Assembly: GCA_015680685.1 (NCBI GenBank)
Contig: MNCI01005503.1
Coordinates: 57,113-121,112, forward strand
Source of the DNA: Gnetum montanum
Lineage: Eukaryota > Streptophyta > Gnetopsida > Gnetales > Gnetaceae
DNA length: 64,000 bases
Reading direction: 5' to 3'
Shown here piece by piece: positions 23,788 through 33,664 of this stretch. The number at the start of each line of letters is the position of its first letter. Position 1 is the stretch's first letter. Under the pieces are notes generated by a model that was not told the origin of the DNA, did not search any database, and was given only the letters and a program-made list of their open reading frames with translations. Both the position numbers and the translations under genes were made by a program.

Positions 23788-26700
23788 TTAGATCTAGTGT
23801 TGGCTGACCCAAATTGTGATGAAGAGAGGCGCCATAGTCACCTGACCCCCTTCGAGATCTTCCCTAATGGAATTGTAACAAAAATTCAATTGAGGTATCG
23901 TGGACTCCACGAGTACAGAGGGAAGCATGACCGAATGGATTTCTTCCTCTTCCACTAGCATGTTCTCGTCGACTAGAACTACCATTAACATGCAAATTAA
24001 AGCCTCACAGTGGGGTACAGACATCATGATTAGGTCATACAAGCTCAATGTAGTATTTTTCTACTTTAGAGCTTGCTTGACCTAGGTGAGGGCATCTAGT
24101 AGGTCTTGGCCATCCCCTTGTTTAACACTTTCCTCCTCTTCGATTCATCCTAGAAGATGAATCTCCCGAGGAGAGGTGACTTCAGATCTGGGTTCAAATC
24201 CTTGTCGGTAGGGTGATGCAGGTTGTGTAATCATGTCAACCTTTGTCTTTGGGGGTGAAGGTATAGATGCAAAGGACGAAGATGTGGGCTTGGGGATATC
24301 CTTGATGATACTTCCCTTCAACATCTTGCCCACCAAGTGGAATTTTCACCTTGTGGGGCAAGGAGGTTGTTCAACTTTGTTGCGTGAGATAGGGGCCATT
24401 GAAGACGTCATCCCCTTGATGACGAATGGAGTTAGAGGTGTTAACTGATGGGACCACATGGCTCCGCTAACAAGTGGCATAATGGTGGATGCCCGTGGTG
24501 GGACTTTTAGGAGGAACGGCTGCTACGAGCTTGGGCCAACCGTTGCTGGTGCTGATGCACTATGCTAAGGCACACAGACCATGAATGGCTGTCGAGGTGG
24601 CCTGGGTTCATTGTCAATGCCTATAGCATTGATGATGTAACTAACATTTTTGGCATTGAGGGGATCTGTGTAGACATGCATAGATTGGTTTTTAGGGTGC
24701 ACTGGGTTTCTTTCATCTAGCACCAGTTTTTCCTGGTCGATTAATCTTTGGATGTTATCCTACAATGCTAGACAATAATCCGTGTTGTGACCACACTGTT
24801 GGTGGTAGTCACAAAACCTGTTTAGCCTGAAACCCCTAGGAATTGGAGGCTCATTGGGTAGGGCCAAAAAGGTATTTCTAAGGAGCTCGAAGTAGCGTTG
24901 ATGTCTCACATTTACCTCTTCCAACATTTGCTTATGTTGGATGTATTCCACTACCAGTAGTTGATTTAGAAGCTCTGAAGGCTTTAGAGGCAGCAGGGTG
25001 TACTTTGAGCCATCTTTGTGCTCAAAGTTGGGTTTGGTTAGTGTAGATGTCTCAAGCATAGGTGTAGCAGGTTGTGGCATGTGGCCCTGTTTAGGCATGG
25101 GGTTAGCAACAGGTATGGCCAGTTTCTTGTTATTCTTGCCATTGTTGTTACTAGGTTTGTGCTTGGCCTCGGTTGCCACAACGACCACTGTGGTTTTTGG
25201 AGCCTTACCCTTGTCCTTCTTTGTGAAGGTGTTTTTGTAAGCAATGTAGGCTGTGTCTTTACTTGCCTCAGCTGCATCTTGTATGCTCTTGGTCTGAGTG
25301 AAAGCCTGATTAAGAGAGTGAAGAGTGAGGTAGTACAGTTTGGACTTGATAAAGTCATTCACTGCACCCTTAAAGACAGCCAGCAAGTGGGCCTCCACGA
25401 TGGTCTCACAGATTTTGTTAAGGGTCATGCTCCAATGTTGAATGAAGTTTTGGACTAGTTCTAGCAGGTCTTGCTTCATGCTCATTAACTAATCTGGTGT
25501 GGTTTCTAGCTTCAAGTTGTACTTGAAGTGTGTCAAAAACTGGGTCATGAGCTCTTCCAAAGTTGAAATGGATGAGTGTGGCAATGTGCAATACCAATCT
25601 AGGGCTTTCTTGGCTAGGGACATGGTGAAGATGTGAATCATCATGTGCATCCATTATTGCAATAGCAAAGATTCAAACCTGAAGGTAACGAGATGCATGT
25701 TGGGATCTCCCTCCCCATCGTACTTCATGAAGTGCAAAAGAGACATCATCGGGGGTAACATCAAAGTAGGGATTGCAGGGTTGACGAGGTCATCCTAGTA
25801 GAAGTTCATGACTTGTACCATGTCAAACCCAATAGCTTTGAGGCATTTTATTTCCTTAGTGAGGGTCTGGATGAGCTAAAATGCTTGGTCCATACCCTGT
25901 GACGTTGTGGGTGGTTGGGGAACTGTTGAAGTAGCCCCCACCTTTGGCATGACAGGGGTGGCGGTACCGTCAGGACAACCCTCGCTAGTGGTGTAGCTTG
26001 TGTTGTCCACTACCTAGAAGGTGGCATTGTTAAGGTGGCGACCGCAGGTTGGGTTGCTCGATAGACTACTTATATCACTGGTAGTGTAGACCATGGCCTC
26101 GTGTTGGGTTGCACCATCTACGAGGCTTGGTATATTTGAGAGCGCATGTAGTCAGACATCTACGATAGTTGTGGGGTAGGTAGAGAAGCAAATGGGGTCC
26201 ACCATGTGGATGGGCCGGGACCCGCCACAATGGATGGAACTGTCGTGAATGTAGGAAAAAAGGCAGAAGTTATGTATGTTTGCAAAGTTGGTATGGTATG
26301 AACATGTGGTAGGGTAGCCATGGTTGGTGTGTTATGTGCCACAAGAATGGGCTGCTAAATAGCCTGCAAAGGGATAGTAGCTACAAACAGAACAGGTGAA
26401 ACAGGCAAGAGTGGGCATTGAAACATTGCATAATTGGCATGGCTAACCATAGTAGCTGTAATTGTGGGTTACGAAAGCATAGGAGTAATTACAAATCTGG
26501 CAGTAAGGGAAGATGGCTTGGCCCAGGAGGATTGGGTAGGAGGGATAGGAACGGGGTTGATTGGACCTCCCTCATCTTACTTGGAATTGAGTTCTTCCTA
26601 TCCATCTTTGAAAGCATCATCTTGGTTGAATGTTGTGTCATGTTGCTCCCTAAGCCTAGCCAATTGGATTAGTTGGTCTAGAAGCCTTTGATACGCTTGT

Positions 26701-27020
26701 GTTAAAGATAAAGAAACACTGGGAATAGGAAGAAATTCCTTCTTGTTGTAGTAAGCAAACTCAAAGCTGTATTTTTCTTCAAGTTCATGTAAATCCAAGG
26801 GCAGGTTGGCCTGCACCTTTGCATAGAGGAAACTATAACGCTCATGTTGCTGGACCAATCCCTTAGGTCCTCGATTTTGGATCCTGAGAGATCGACACGC
26901 CTTCAACATTGGATTTAGTGATTTTTTGGCACCAGTAGTGCCTTGAACCACGATGGGGACTTCAACATTGAAGTGAACTTCCACGTTGAAGGCATTGGCA
27001 GCAGTAGTTGTAAAATCCAT
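23788..27020 (-). pseudogene. Tat-like gag polyprotein, degraded
   Basis: A start MDFTTTAANAF at 27020 opens 140 clean codons, then a proline- and alanine-rich stretch with stops. The gag core (25400-25640) reads SLAKKALDWYCTLPHSSIS followed by EELMTQFLTHFKYNL. Next come 241 open codons (25485-24760), ending in RFCDYHQQCGHNTDYCLAL. This is the C-x3-H-x4-G-H-x4-C box typical of Tat/Ogre Gag rather than the usual CCHC knuckle. A linker with several stops joins it to the protease. A complete Tat gag-pro is of similar length. The gene is inactive. Confidence 0.8.
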
Positions 27021-27094
27021 TGTTAAGCAAGTAGTTATGCAAAAAACCGTAAAAGTTATGTAAAAGAGTGCAAAAGAACAAGGGAGCTAGAAAA

Positions 27095-27660
27095 CAAAAA
27101 AAAAGAAGGGTTTATGTCTTGCTAGATTCTAGAGGAATCGTCGAAGTGACTGACCTGCATCACACAAGGCATAAACAACCACAAATGGGTGTTACGTTTA
27201 TGCCAGTGCACGATAGGGTGCAAAATGTGTGCAAGACTACCGTAAGATAGGAAAGCTAGCTAGCAACCAAAAAGGCTTTGCATCTCGTAGGATCCCCGAG
27301 GGACCGTCGAAGTGACCAATCTGTACCATGCAAGATGGGGTACAAAATGCATGCAAGACTACTATAAGATGGGCAAGCTAACTAGTGGTCAAGAAGGCTT
27401 TGTGTCTCATAAGATCCCTGAGGGACCTTTGAAGTGATCACTCTATACCACGCGAGATGGGGTACAAAACGCATGAAAGACTACCATAAGATGAGCTAGT
27501 TAGCTAGCGATTAGAGGCCTTGTGTTCTGTAGGGCTCCTAAGGAACTATCGAGGTGACCAATTTGCACCGCACAAAGTGAAAACAACCAAAAAAGGGTGT
27601 CACATCTACGCTTATGTGTATTAGGGTGTAGAAGGCTCACAGAACTACCATGACACATGG
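27095..27660 (-). repeat. Leader tandem repeats (four ~120-170 bp units) of the Tat-like element
   Basis: Four units start near 27095, 27268, 27389 and 27511. Each contains a phrase like GATCCCTGAGGGACC, then GAAGTGACC, a GGGGTACAAAA-type segment, GACTACCATAAGATG and a GCTAGCTAGC-like end. The two middle units are about 121 bp; the outer ones are longer because of an inserted CAACCACAAATGGGTGT-type segment. They sit between the primer site and the gag start. Confidence 0.75.
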
Positions 27661-27671
27661 AAAAGGCACCA

Positions 27672-27695
27672 AAAGGCCCTCCTTCTAGTGTCAAA
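27672..27695 (-). promoter_or_regulatory. Candidate primer-binding site of the Tat-like element
   Basis: On the minus strand GACACTAGAAGGAGGGCC follows the LTR end CTACA after a short T-rich gap. From memory this resembles TGGCGCTAGAAGGAGGG at the same place in plant Tat elements. The tRNA was not checked. Confidence 0.5.
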
Positions 27696-28339
27696 AAACT
27701 GTAGTGATCGAAAATGTCAATGGTTTGGAAAACACTGAGGGGTTAGTAGGCACAACAGTTTCAACCCCATACTTGCGAAAGGGTTGTGCTGGGTGTGTGC
27801 AGATATGGGGTGCCCTAAATGGTTTGGTCGATTAGACAAGGACTTAATCGACATCTAGATAGCCTTTTGGAACATATGGTTTTGAAAACGGGGATGAAAA
27901 TGCGAAATAATGCTTGAGAGAAAATAAAGCAGAAAAGGAAAAAAATAGTGTAAAAATGCAACAATAAGTAGGAAACAAGGTAAAATATAGTTAGAAAAAT
28001 GCACCACTCCAAATCTACAAGCTTGCTCTGTCAAGGTGGAGATAGTTGGTTGCACAGCGTGGTGGAGTGCAGAGATCCTGAGGGTAACCTAGATGTGTAG
28101 AGAAAAATAGGTTGTCCGCTTGGGCGTGGCCTTGGGCACTAATAATGCAGGGATTCTACCAAGGTGGTAGAAAGGGAGATGGAACAAAATTCTAGCTAAA
28201 GATGCTAACTATTTTTAGTGTCAAACAGAAAGCTTACAATGCTCATTGCTCGATGTTAGGATGCTTGCTTTTATTGAACCTCTATAGATAGTCCAACCAA
28301 CCAACGATAGTCCCACCCTTTGAGCACTACTCCTCGGGG

Positions 28340-28347
28340 TATTTATA
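28340..28347 (-). promoter_or_regulatory. TATA box of the Tat-like LTR
   Basis: Minus-strand CCCTATAAATACC. Transcription would start about 30 bp to the left and run toward gag. An AATAAAAG near 28273 is a plausible poly(A) signal. Confidence 0.6.
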
Positions 28348-28599
28348 GGGATAAAGGGAACATGAAAGGGGTGGTTTGGATGCCATGTGCCCCAGCCCAC
28401 ATTGACTTACTGGCATCACATGTGCCATGTATGACTGTTGGACCTGCAAGATTGTTGTAATGTGAGCTTACTATGTTGTAACTGTGAGCCTGCCATGCCA
28501 TAATTGTTCCATCAGAATTTGGGGACGTGTGCCAATGGTCCAATTAGGTGAAGTGAATTAATGTTGCACAACCACCTACATGCCTCATTGTGCTTTGTA

Positions 28600-29054
28600 G
28601 CGTACCATGCTTACCGTGGCACAACACTTTTTCGTGCATTCTGCTACATGTGTGCTGCATGCTTGCTACACTACACCACGCTATGTAGCGTAGCATAGTG
28701 TAGCAACTAGCCTTAGTTGCGAAAGCTTTGCCAATTTGCAAACTTTGCTTCCTGGGATGTAAGACTTGCGAACTTTGTTGTTTCTGCCCTTTGAGCTACC
28801 TTTTGTCTCTTTTGTAGGATTGCTACGCTTCGCTACACCATGTAGCTCAATGTAGCATAGTAGCAGACATGGTCCACCGCTTCCTGATGAAAAGGGACAT
28901 TCTTGAAGAACTTGAAATTAGGAATGGGGACTGACTGTGAAGCTGTTGCCATACTATGCTACATCACATGGCGTAGCATAGCATAACACTCCATTTTGTA
29001 ATCATCTTCTGAAGCTTGCTATACTACATAGTGAGGCGTAGCATAGCGTAGCAA
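28600..29054. repeat. Cluster of palindromic TAGC-word hairpins in U3
   Basis: Hairpins lie at 28664-28706 (arms TTGCTACACTA / TAGTGTAGCAA, 11 bp perfect), 28820-28865, 28949-28984 and 29016-29054 (TTGCTATAC... / ...GCGTAGCAA), with a partial one near 28600. All are built from words such as GCTATGCTACGCTAC and its complement. Confidence 0.7.
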
Positions 29055-29597
29055 ACTTCGTGACTTAGAAAACTTGCCAAACTATTTCGCACATCTGGAA
29101 TGTTGCTACCAACTCTGCACATCATTTCTAAGTAGGCTGTCGGCTAGGCAAGCTACTTGGATGGATAGGTAGTGTGACTCATAGAGCTTGTTCATGCCCA
29201 AAGTAGAAAATTTGTTGAACTGGCTAACCTAAACTTAGAGCGTTCTCCTCCCAAAGAGCTATCATGGTGCTACGTAGATTGCAAGGCCTGATGAAACAAG
29301 AATGGCTTCAAATTTTTTAGGGTGTTTTAGTGATGAACTTCAATTTTATGCTTAACCTGTCAACATGAGATGAAAGCTTGGTTAAGAGGCACCTGTTTGT
29401 AGCAATCATGTATAACAAAAACTTGCAAATCAATGTCAAGATGTATGATGTAGAGATTAAAATTTTGCAAGTTTAAAGTCATGGTAGATCGTTATAGCAT
29501 GGAGATGCAGAGCTGCTAAAATAGGAAATGTAAAACTATCAACATGAGAATGTGAAATTGCTGAGGAGAAAATGTAAAACTACCAATGCAAAAAAAT

Positions 29598-29775
29598 GAG
29601 ATTGCTAGTTTAGTGTCATTACAGACTGTAAACATGCGACAAATCGAAACATGCTAGTTTAAGGGTCTTTTTAGATCATGAAAATTGCAACTATGCTGTG
29701 GTTTGCTAATTTAAGGTCTTTTTGGACTGGTAAAAGCACAACTATGCTACGATTGCTAGTTTCAGGTCTTTCTGG
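29598..29775. repeat. ~60-bp minisatellite near the LTR outer end
   Basis: Three to four units each carry TGCTAGTTTAAGGTC-like sequence, then TTTTTGGACTG and an A-rich segment ending CAACTATGCTA. They differ at many positions. Confidence 0.6.
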
Positions 29776-29932
29776 ACTGTGATAATCAAAAATATTTTTT
29801 TTTCATTTTTCAGGAAAGCAAGCCATTAGCTTGAAGCATGTCAAGGTTTTAATGCTAACAGTGCTACAATGTCATGGCAAGCATGCTACGTTGTATGGTG
29901 TACTCTACATTAAATGGATAGAGAGAGCTACA

Positions 29933-29950
29933 AGTTCCCCATTTTTTACC
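29933..29950 (-). promoter_or_regulatory. Polypurine tract of the Tat-like element
   Basis: Minus-strand AAAAAATGGGGAACT directly precedes the LTR start TGTAG. It belongs to the internal region on the right (aORF copy B). Confidence 0.6.
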
Positions 29951-29957
29951 ATTATGG

Positions 29958-29969
29958 CCATAAATAGGG
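29958..29969 (+). promoter_or_regulatory. Candidate promoter of aORF copy B
   Basis: CCATAAATAGGG, a TATA-like sequence, lies about 120 bp before the first ATG of the antisense gene, just inside the PPT. Confidence 0.35.
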
Positions 29970-30602
29970 ATTAAACCTTGGTGAGCTTGCCATTCTCACC
30001 ATAAGAGTGCAGAGCCCATATTTGGAGCACAAGGCAATTTCAGAGAGATTGTGCTAATAGCGAGCAAGGCAATTTTCTATGTAGCGATGAGGAAAAGAAA
30101 TCTACAAGCAGGATGATAGCTCTGAGGAAGGAATGCATGAACTTGGCACTTGCAAAGGTCGAGGAGGTGAAGCAAATCCTAGGGCACATGACACAAGTGC
30201 GTGTCACGGTGAGGAAGTACATGCCACTGACCCAGTAGGCTACCATGCTCCCTCTGCTTTTCCACAATTATGCTATTGTTTTTTGCTTCTGTTGTTCTTT
30301 GCTTTCATTTTGTGTCCTAGTTTTAGCCATTTGCATTTTCTGTTGTTGCATTGTTTTGGCCTTTGCATCCCTGCTGATATTGTTTCAGTCGTAGTGGATG
30401 CATAAACATCATGCCATTATTGCATACAAGGTCACTTGAACCGCCACCACCGCGGTTGTCATAACTGCAGGGGTTTGCACAGTTTAAGTTACTTGACCTT
30501 CGAACGGTGTGATGTAGGACCCTCAGGAGGGTTGGGCCATGTGTGATGTAATAGTGCAACAAGTGTTTTGTCAGGGTGTATCATTAATTGCCCTGTTAGG
30601 GT

Positions 30603-30745
30603 TAATTTCTCTGTTGCTACACTAGGCTATTTTTTGCTATGCTACTACTATTATGCTCTTGCTACGCTACATGTGAGAAGAGGTTTATGCTACACTATAT
30701 GCGTGGATTGCTAAGTATTGCTACGTTGCGTGTGTATTACACTTA
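30603..30745. repeat. TAGC-word run in an aORF intron
   Basis: The candidate intron ending at TTGCAG (30761-30766) contains several words such as TTGCTACGCTACATG, GCTATGCTACTAC and TTGCTACGTTGCG, related to the U3 hairpins. Confidence 0.55.
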
Positions 30746-30799
30746 GACATGATGTTAACACTTGCAGGTTGCATTGCGTAGAATGGAGCTAAGGCCAAT

Positions 30800-31230
30800 G
30801 TCGATTGTTCTAGAATTAGAGGAGTCCTGTGTCATGTGAACAAACTTGTGGCTAATGCTCCTCCTTCCCAGATACATATGGGAGAGCAAGGAGTCTAGTT
30901 CAGGAAAGGAGCACAGGACTTCTTACAATTCCTCCTCGACCACTTTAGTGTGATCGTTTGGTCCTCCCTAGAGGAGAAGAAGGCGGCCAGCATAATAGAA
31001 GCCATATTGCCTGGGGAAAGTCGAGGCATTCTGAGTTTTTTGACCGACAGGGAAATCATGAGCAGGTAGGGAGAAGGATCCAGTCAGCGCTCAACAGGGT
31101 TAAGGCATTTGGCTTGGATCTGGGATATGCTGGAGTACAACTGCTACCACAATTTCAACACATTATTCTTTGCACATTTTATGACGATGTGGTTCCAAAA
31201 CCCTGAGGGAACTATCTACAGTGTTGGTGG
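30800..31230 (+). pseudogene. HAD/FCP1-like phosphatase domain within aORF copy B
   Basis: Frame from 30800: a motif-I region reading GVLCHVNK with its Asp residues degraded, then RKGAQDFLQFLLDHFSVIVW followed by SS, which matches the FCP1/NIF-type pattern of helix, then VxVWSS (HAD motif II). After a frameshift, NTLFF, YDDVVPK and NPEGTIYS appear in adjacent frames at 31155-31228, matching the motif III/IV region NTLxxDDSPxKxxxNP. Family enzymes remove phosphate from Ser/Thr of proteins. One TAG, one frameshift and damaged motif I rule out activity. A chance match is unlikely with three ordered motifs, but no search was run. Confidence 0.55.
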
Positions 31231-32611
31231 GTGAGTTTTGCAACCTTACTCCACTGTGTTGTGTGACGCTGGCCATATTGGCCAAATGCTACTAGTGTGT
31301 GTGTGTTACCAGGTTCTTTATCAACCAGGATGGAGTTCACGACCAACCGAGTTTGATGGCTACAACACAGATAGCCCTACAGGAGTTCTCTTCTGCTAAG
31401 AACCTACGGGCAGGCATGATCGGTCAATGCAAGGGTGAATATCACACTTACCCAAGCCTATTCTGCATTCTCTACAATCAGTGCAAGGGGAAAGTTTGGC
31501 TGGATGAAGAGTGGATAGAACCCTACAAACCCATCATGGTTGAACAGGTTATGGTTGAACTTCCATCATTCCCATTACCATATAGCCCCGGTAGGCCAAA
31601 CAGTGAGTGTTACGTGCTCAAGTATTTTTGTAATATTTTTACTTTCTATGTTTCTATGCTAAATGTTTTTACAAAAATGTTGCAAGGATGAGGAAGCCCC
31701 AGGAGGTGACAGTGGTAACTGGTGAGGCATAGGGGATGAACATCTACTTCAAATACGACGAAATAGAACTGAGCCAATGTTGGATAAACTGTGCGGCTTC
31801 AGACTCCTTGGTCTAGAACATCTAAGAGGGTGGGCTTATGGATCTATTCATGGCCCCAAATCTGAGTGTTCCCACCACCGTGATGCTCTCCTTGGTCAAC
31901 TCCTTTTCCAAGAAGGCAGGCTACGTTTGCATGCACATATAGGGCTTATGGGTGGTGATTGAAATCAATGACCAGTTGTTCATGGACTTGTTTGGTGTTC
32001 TTGCCGACGATGTCCTTATAGGGTAGAAGAGCAAGAAGGAGCTGACCCTTCATAAGAAGGATATTCAGGAGTGGCTAGGGATTTCTAAGGAGTGAAAGGG
32101 GCTCCCCATGGAGAAGCTTAAAGATAAGCCTACCAAGCAGATCTACCCTATCTTCTGTGCTCACATGTTCCCCCAGCTGCTTATCCAAGGGAAGGTCCTG
32201 GGGGCTGAGTAGGCCTAGATAATGTAGGAGGTCATGGAAGAGGGGTCCCATTACAACTGGGCTAGCTATCTATGTAAAGGCTTGTAGGCTGAAATCTTGG
32301 GACTCCGCTAGAAATCGGAGTTCCATTCCAACATACATTATGCCTTCTACGTATGCTGCCTAAAGTGCTTTGCGGAGTTTCTGGTGGTTCACGAGAATGG
32401 ATTCTAGGTCATGTGAAATATCAATTAGATTTCCAAACCATGGATTTGCCAGATCCTCTAGACCATTCAAGCCTAAGATCCCCCAAAAATAATTGGGAGT
32501 CGCTGTCTGTAACGACTAAGGACTGGGTGGCTCGCGATGTCCATGGCCAGGACAACATAGGAGAGATGCCCCCTGCTGTAGCCGGTAGTGATGTCCATGG
32601 CCAGGACAACA

Positions 32612-33240
32612 TATCTTATTTAGCTAAGATAAATAAGATATAGGAATATTTGGATGAGAAGTTCCAAGCTTAAAAAATTCAAAAGGAACAAAGAGGCAAA
32701 GGGATTAGTGATGAAGAGAGAAGTAAGGAAAAGGATGAAAAGAAAATATTATAAGAATAAGGATAAATCTACAGTAGTAGAGGAATTTGTAGATTCAAAA
32801 AGAAATTATGGTGATTATGACATTTTCCAATACAAACATCCTAAGGGATGTTGTCTAGTGGTGTCGCATCTACAAGAATCTGGGATGTATGCTTTAAATT
32901 CTAGATTGATAAATTCCAAGCACCAAAGAGGTTGTCTTATCCACAAGGAAACTATGAGCAATATTTCCACCAAAAAACATATTATCTAAGTGGAGTGCCA
33001 TCTAAACCTCAAAAGCAATATCAGCAGTGGAAACATCTAGAGTCATGGGTAAGACCATCACCAAGCAGAGATATCCTTATCTATAACCTAATCCTTATGG
33101 ATACTATGTGAAACACCATGAAATTTTGAGACCTTGATGATTCAGCAGAGTCTCAAAGTTTAGGCAAGAATTTCCACAAGTGCAGCATCAATACATCTGA
33201 GTGATGGAAGCACCAAAAACAATTGCACATCTCAGCAAGT
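32612..33240 (+). mobile_element. Athila-like gag fragment inside aORF copy B
   Basis: A lysine- and arginine-rich stretch (32654-32990) is followed by PQGNYEQYFHQKTYYLSGV in an adjacent frame. The phrase PQGNY also occurs in the gag of element F near 41890, after RRFPL. The piece starts right after the aORF words ending GACAACATA and ends before a T10 run. It has no LTR, so it came in as a fragment or by recombination. Confidence 0.45.
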
Positions 33241-33264
33241 TGTCTTTTTTTTTTGGTTGAGGGC

Positions 33265-33664
33265 CTGCTATGCTACGCTACATAGCTTAGTGTAGCAGAC
33301 TTCAGGAGAACAAAATAGAACAAGGGATGCACGATGACAACACTTCAACACTTTGCAAGTTAACCATGTTTCAAAACCTTAAATTTTTGCATGTTATGCC
33401 ATGTTATGCTATGTAGCATAGAGTAGCATAATGCAAACAACATAGTTGATATAGCCACAATAACAAGAATAGCAATATTCAAACAGTAGTAGTCATTACG
33501 CCACGATATGCTTCCCATCGTATCATAGCGTAGCCACGAGATAGTTCATTCTTTTTCACTGAAGACCTTGAAATCCTTTAATGAGAAAGAAAAGGTTAAA
33601 AATTACTTCTCTTTTTGAGGGTGGTTACGCTATGCTATGCTTCAAAGCATAGCACAGTGTAGCA
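33265..33664. repeat. Four more TAGC-word hairpins
   Basis: Hairpins at 33265-33298 (CTGCTATGCTACGCTACATA / ...AGTGTAGCAG), 33389-33434 (GCATGTTATGC / GCATAATGC), about 33499-33536, and 33625-33664 (TTACGCTATGCTATGC / GCATAGCACAGTG). They lie in a non-coding part of aORF copy B upstream of the exon at 33790. Confidence 0.65.

Larger units (their letters stand above)
27700..29932 (-). repeat. LTR of the Tat-like element, 2233 bp
   Basis: On the minus strand it begins TGTAGCTCTC and ends GATCACTACA, so the ends are TGTAG...CTACA. The promoter TATAAATA lies at 28340-28347 and an AATAAAAG follows about 70 bp downstream. U3 (above 28350) holds many TAGC palindromes and a minisatellite at 29598-29775. 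It is preceded by a PPT and followed by a primer site, so it serves both flanking internal regions. Only one copy is in the window, so the ends rest on these signals and not on comparison with a partner. Confidence 0.65.

Noticed and set aside
25072-25458. 128-codon open frame on the plus strand
   Set aside because: It is the antisense shadow of the Tat-like gag, which has the C-x3-H-x4-GH-x4-C box and gag core on the minus strand.
28331-28543. Open frames at 28343-28543 and 28544-28741 considered as genes
   Set aside because: They lie inside U3 of the Tat-like LTR around its TATA box and palindromes.
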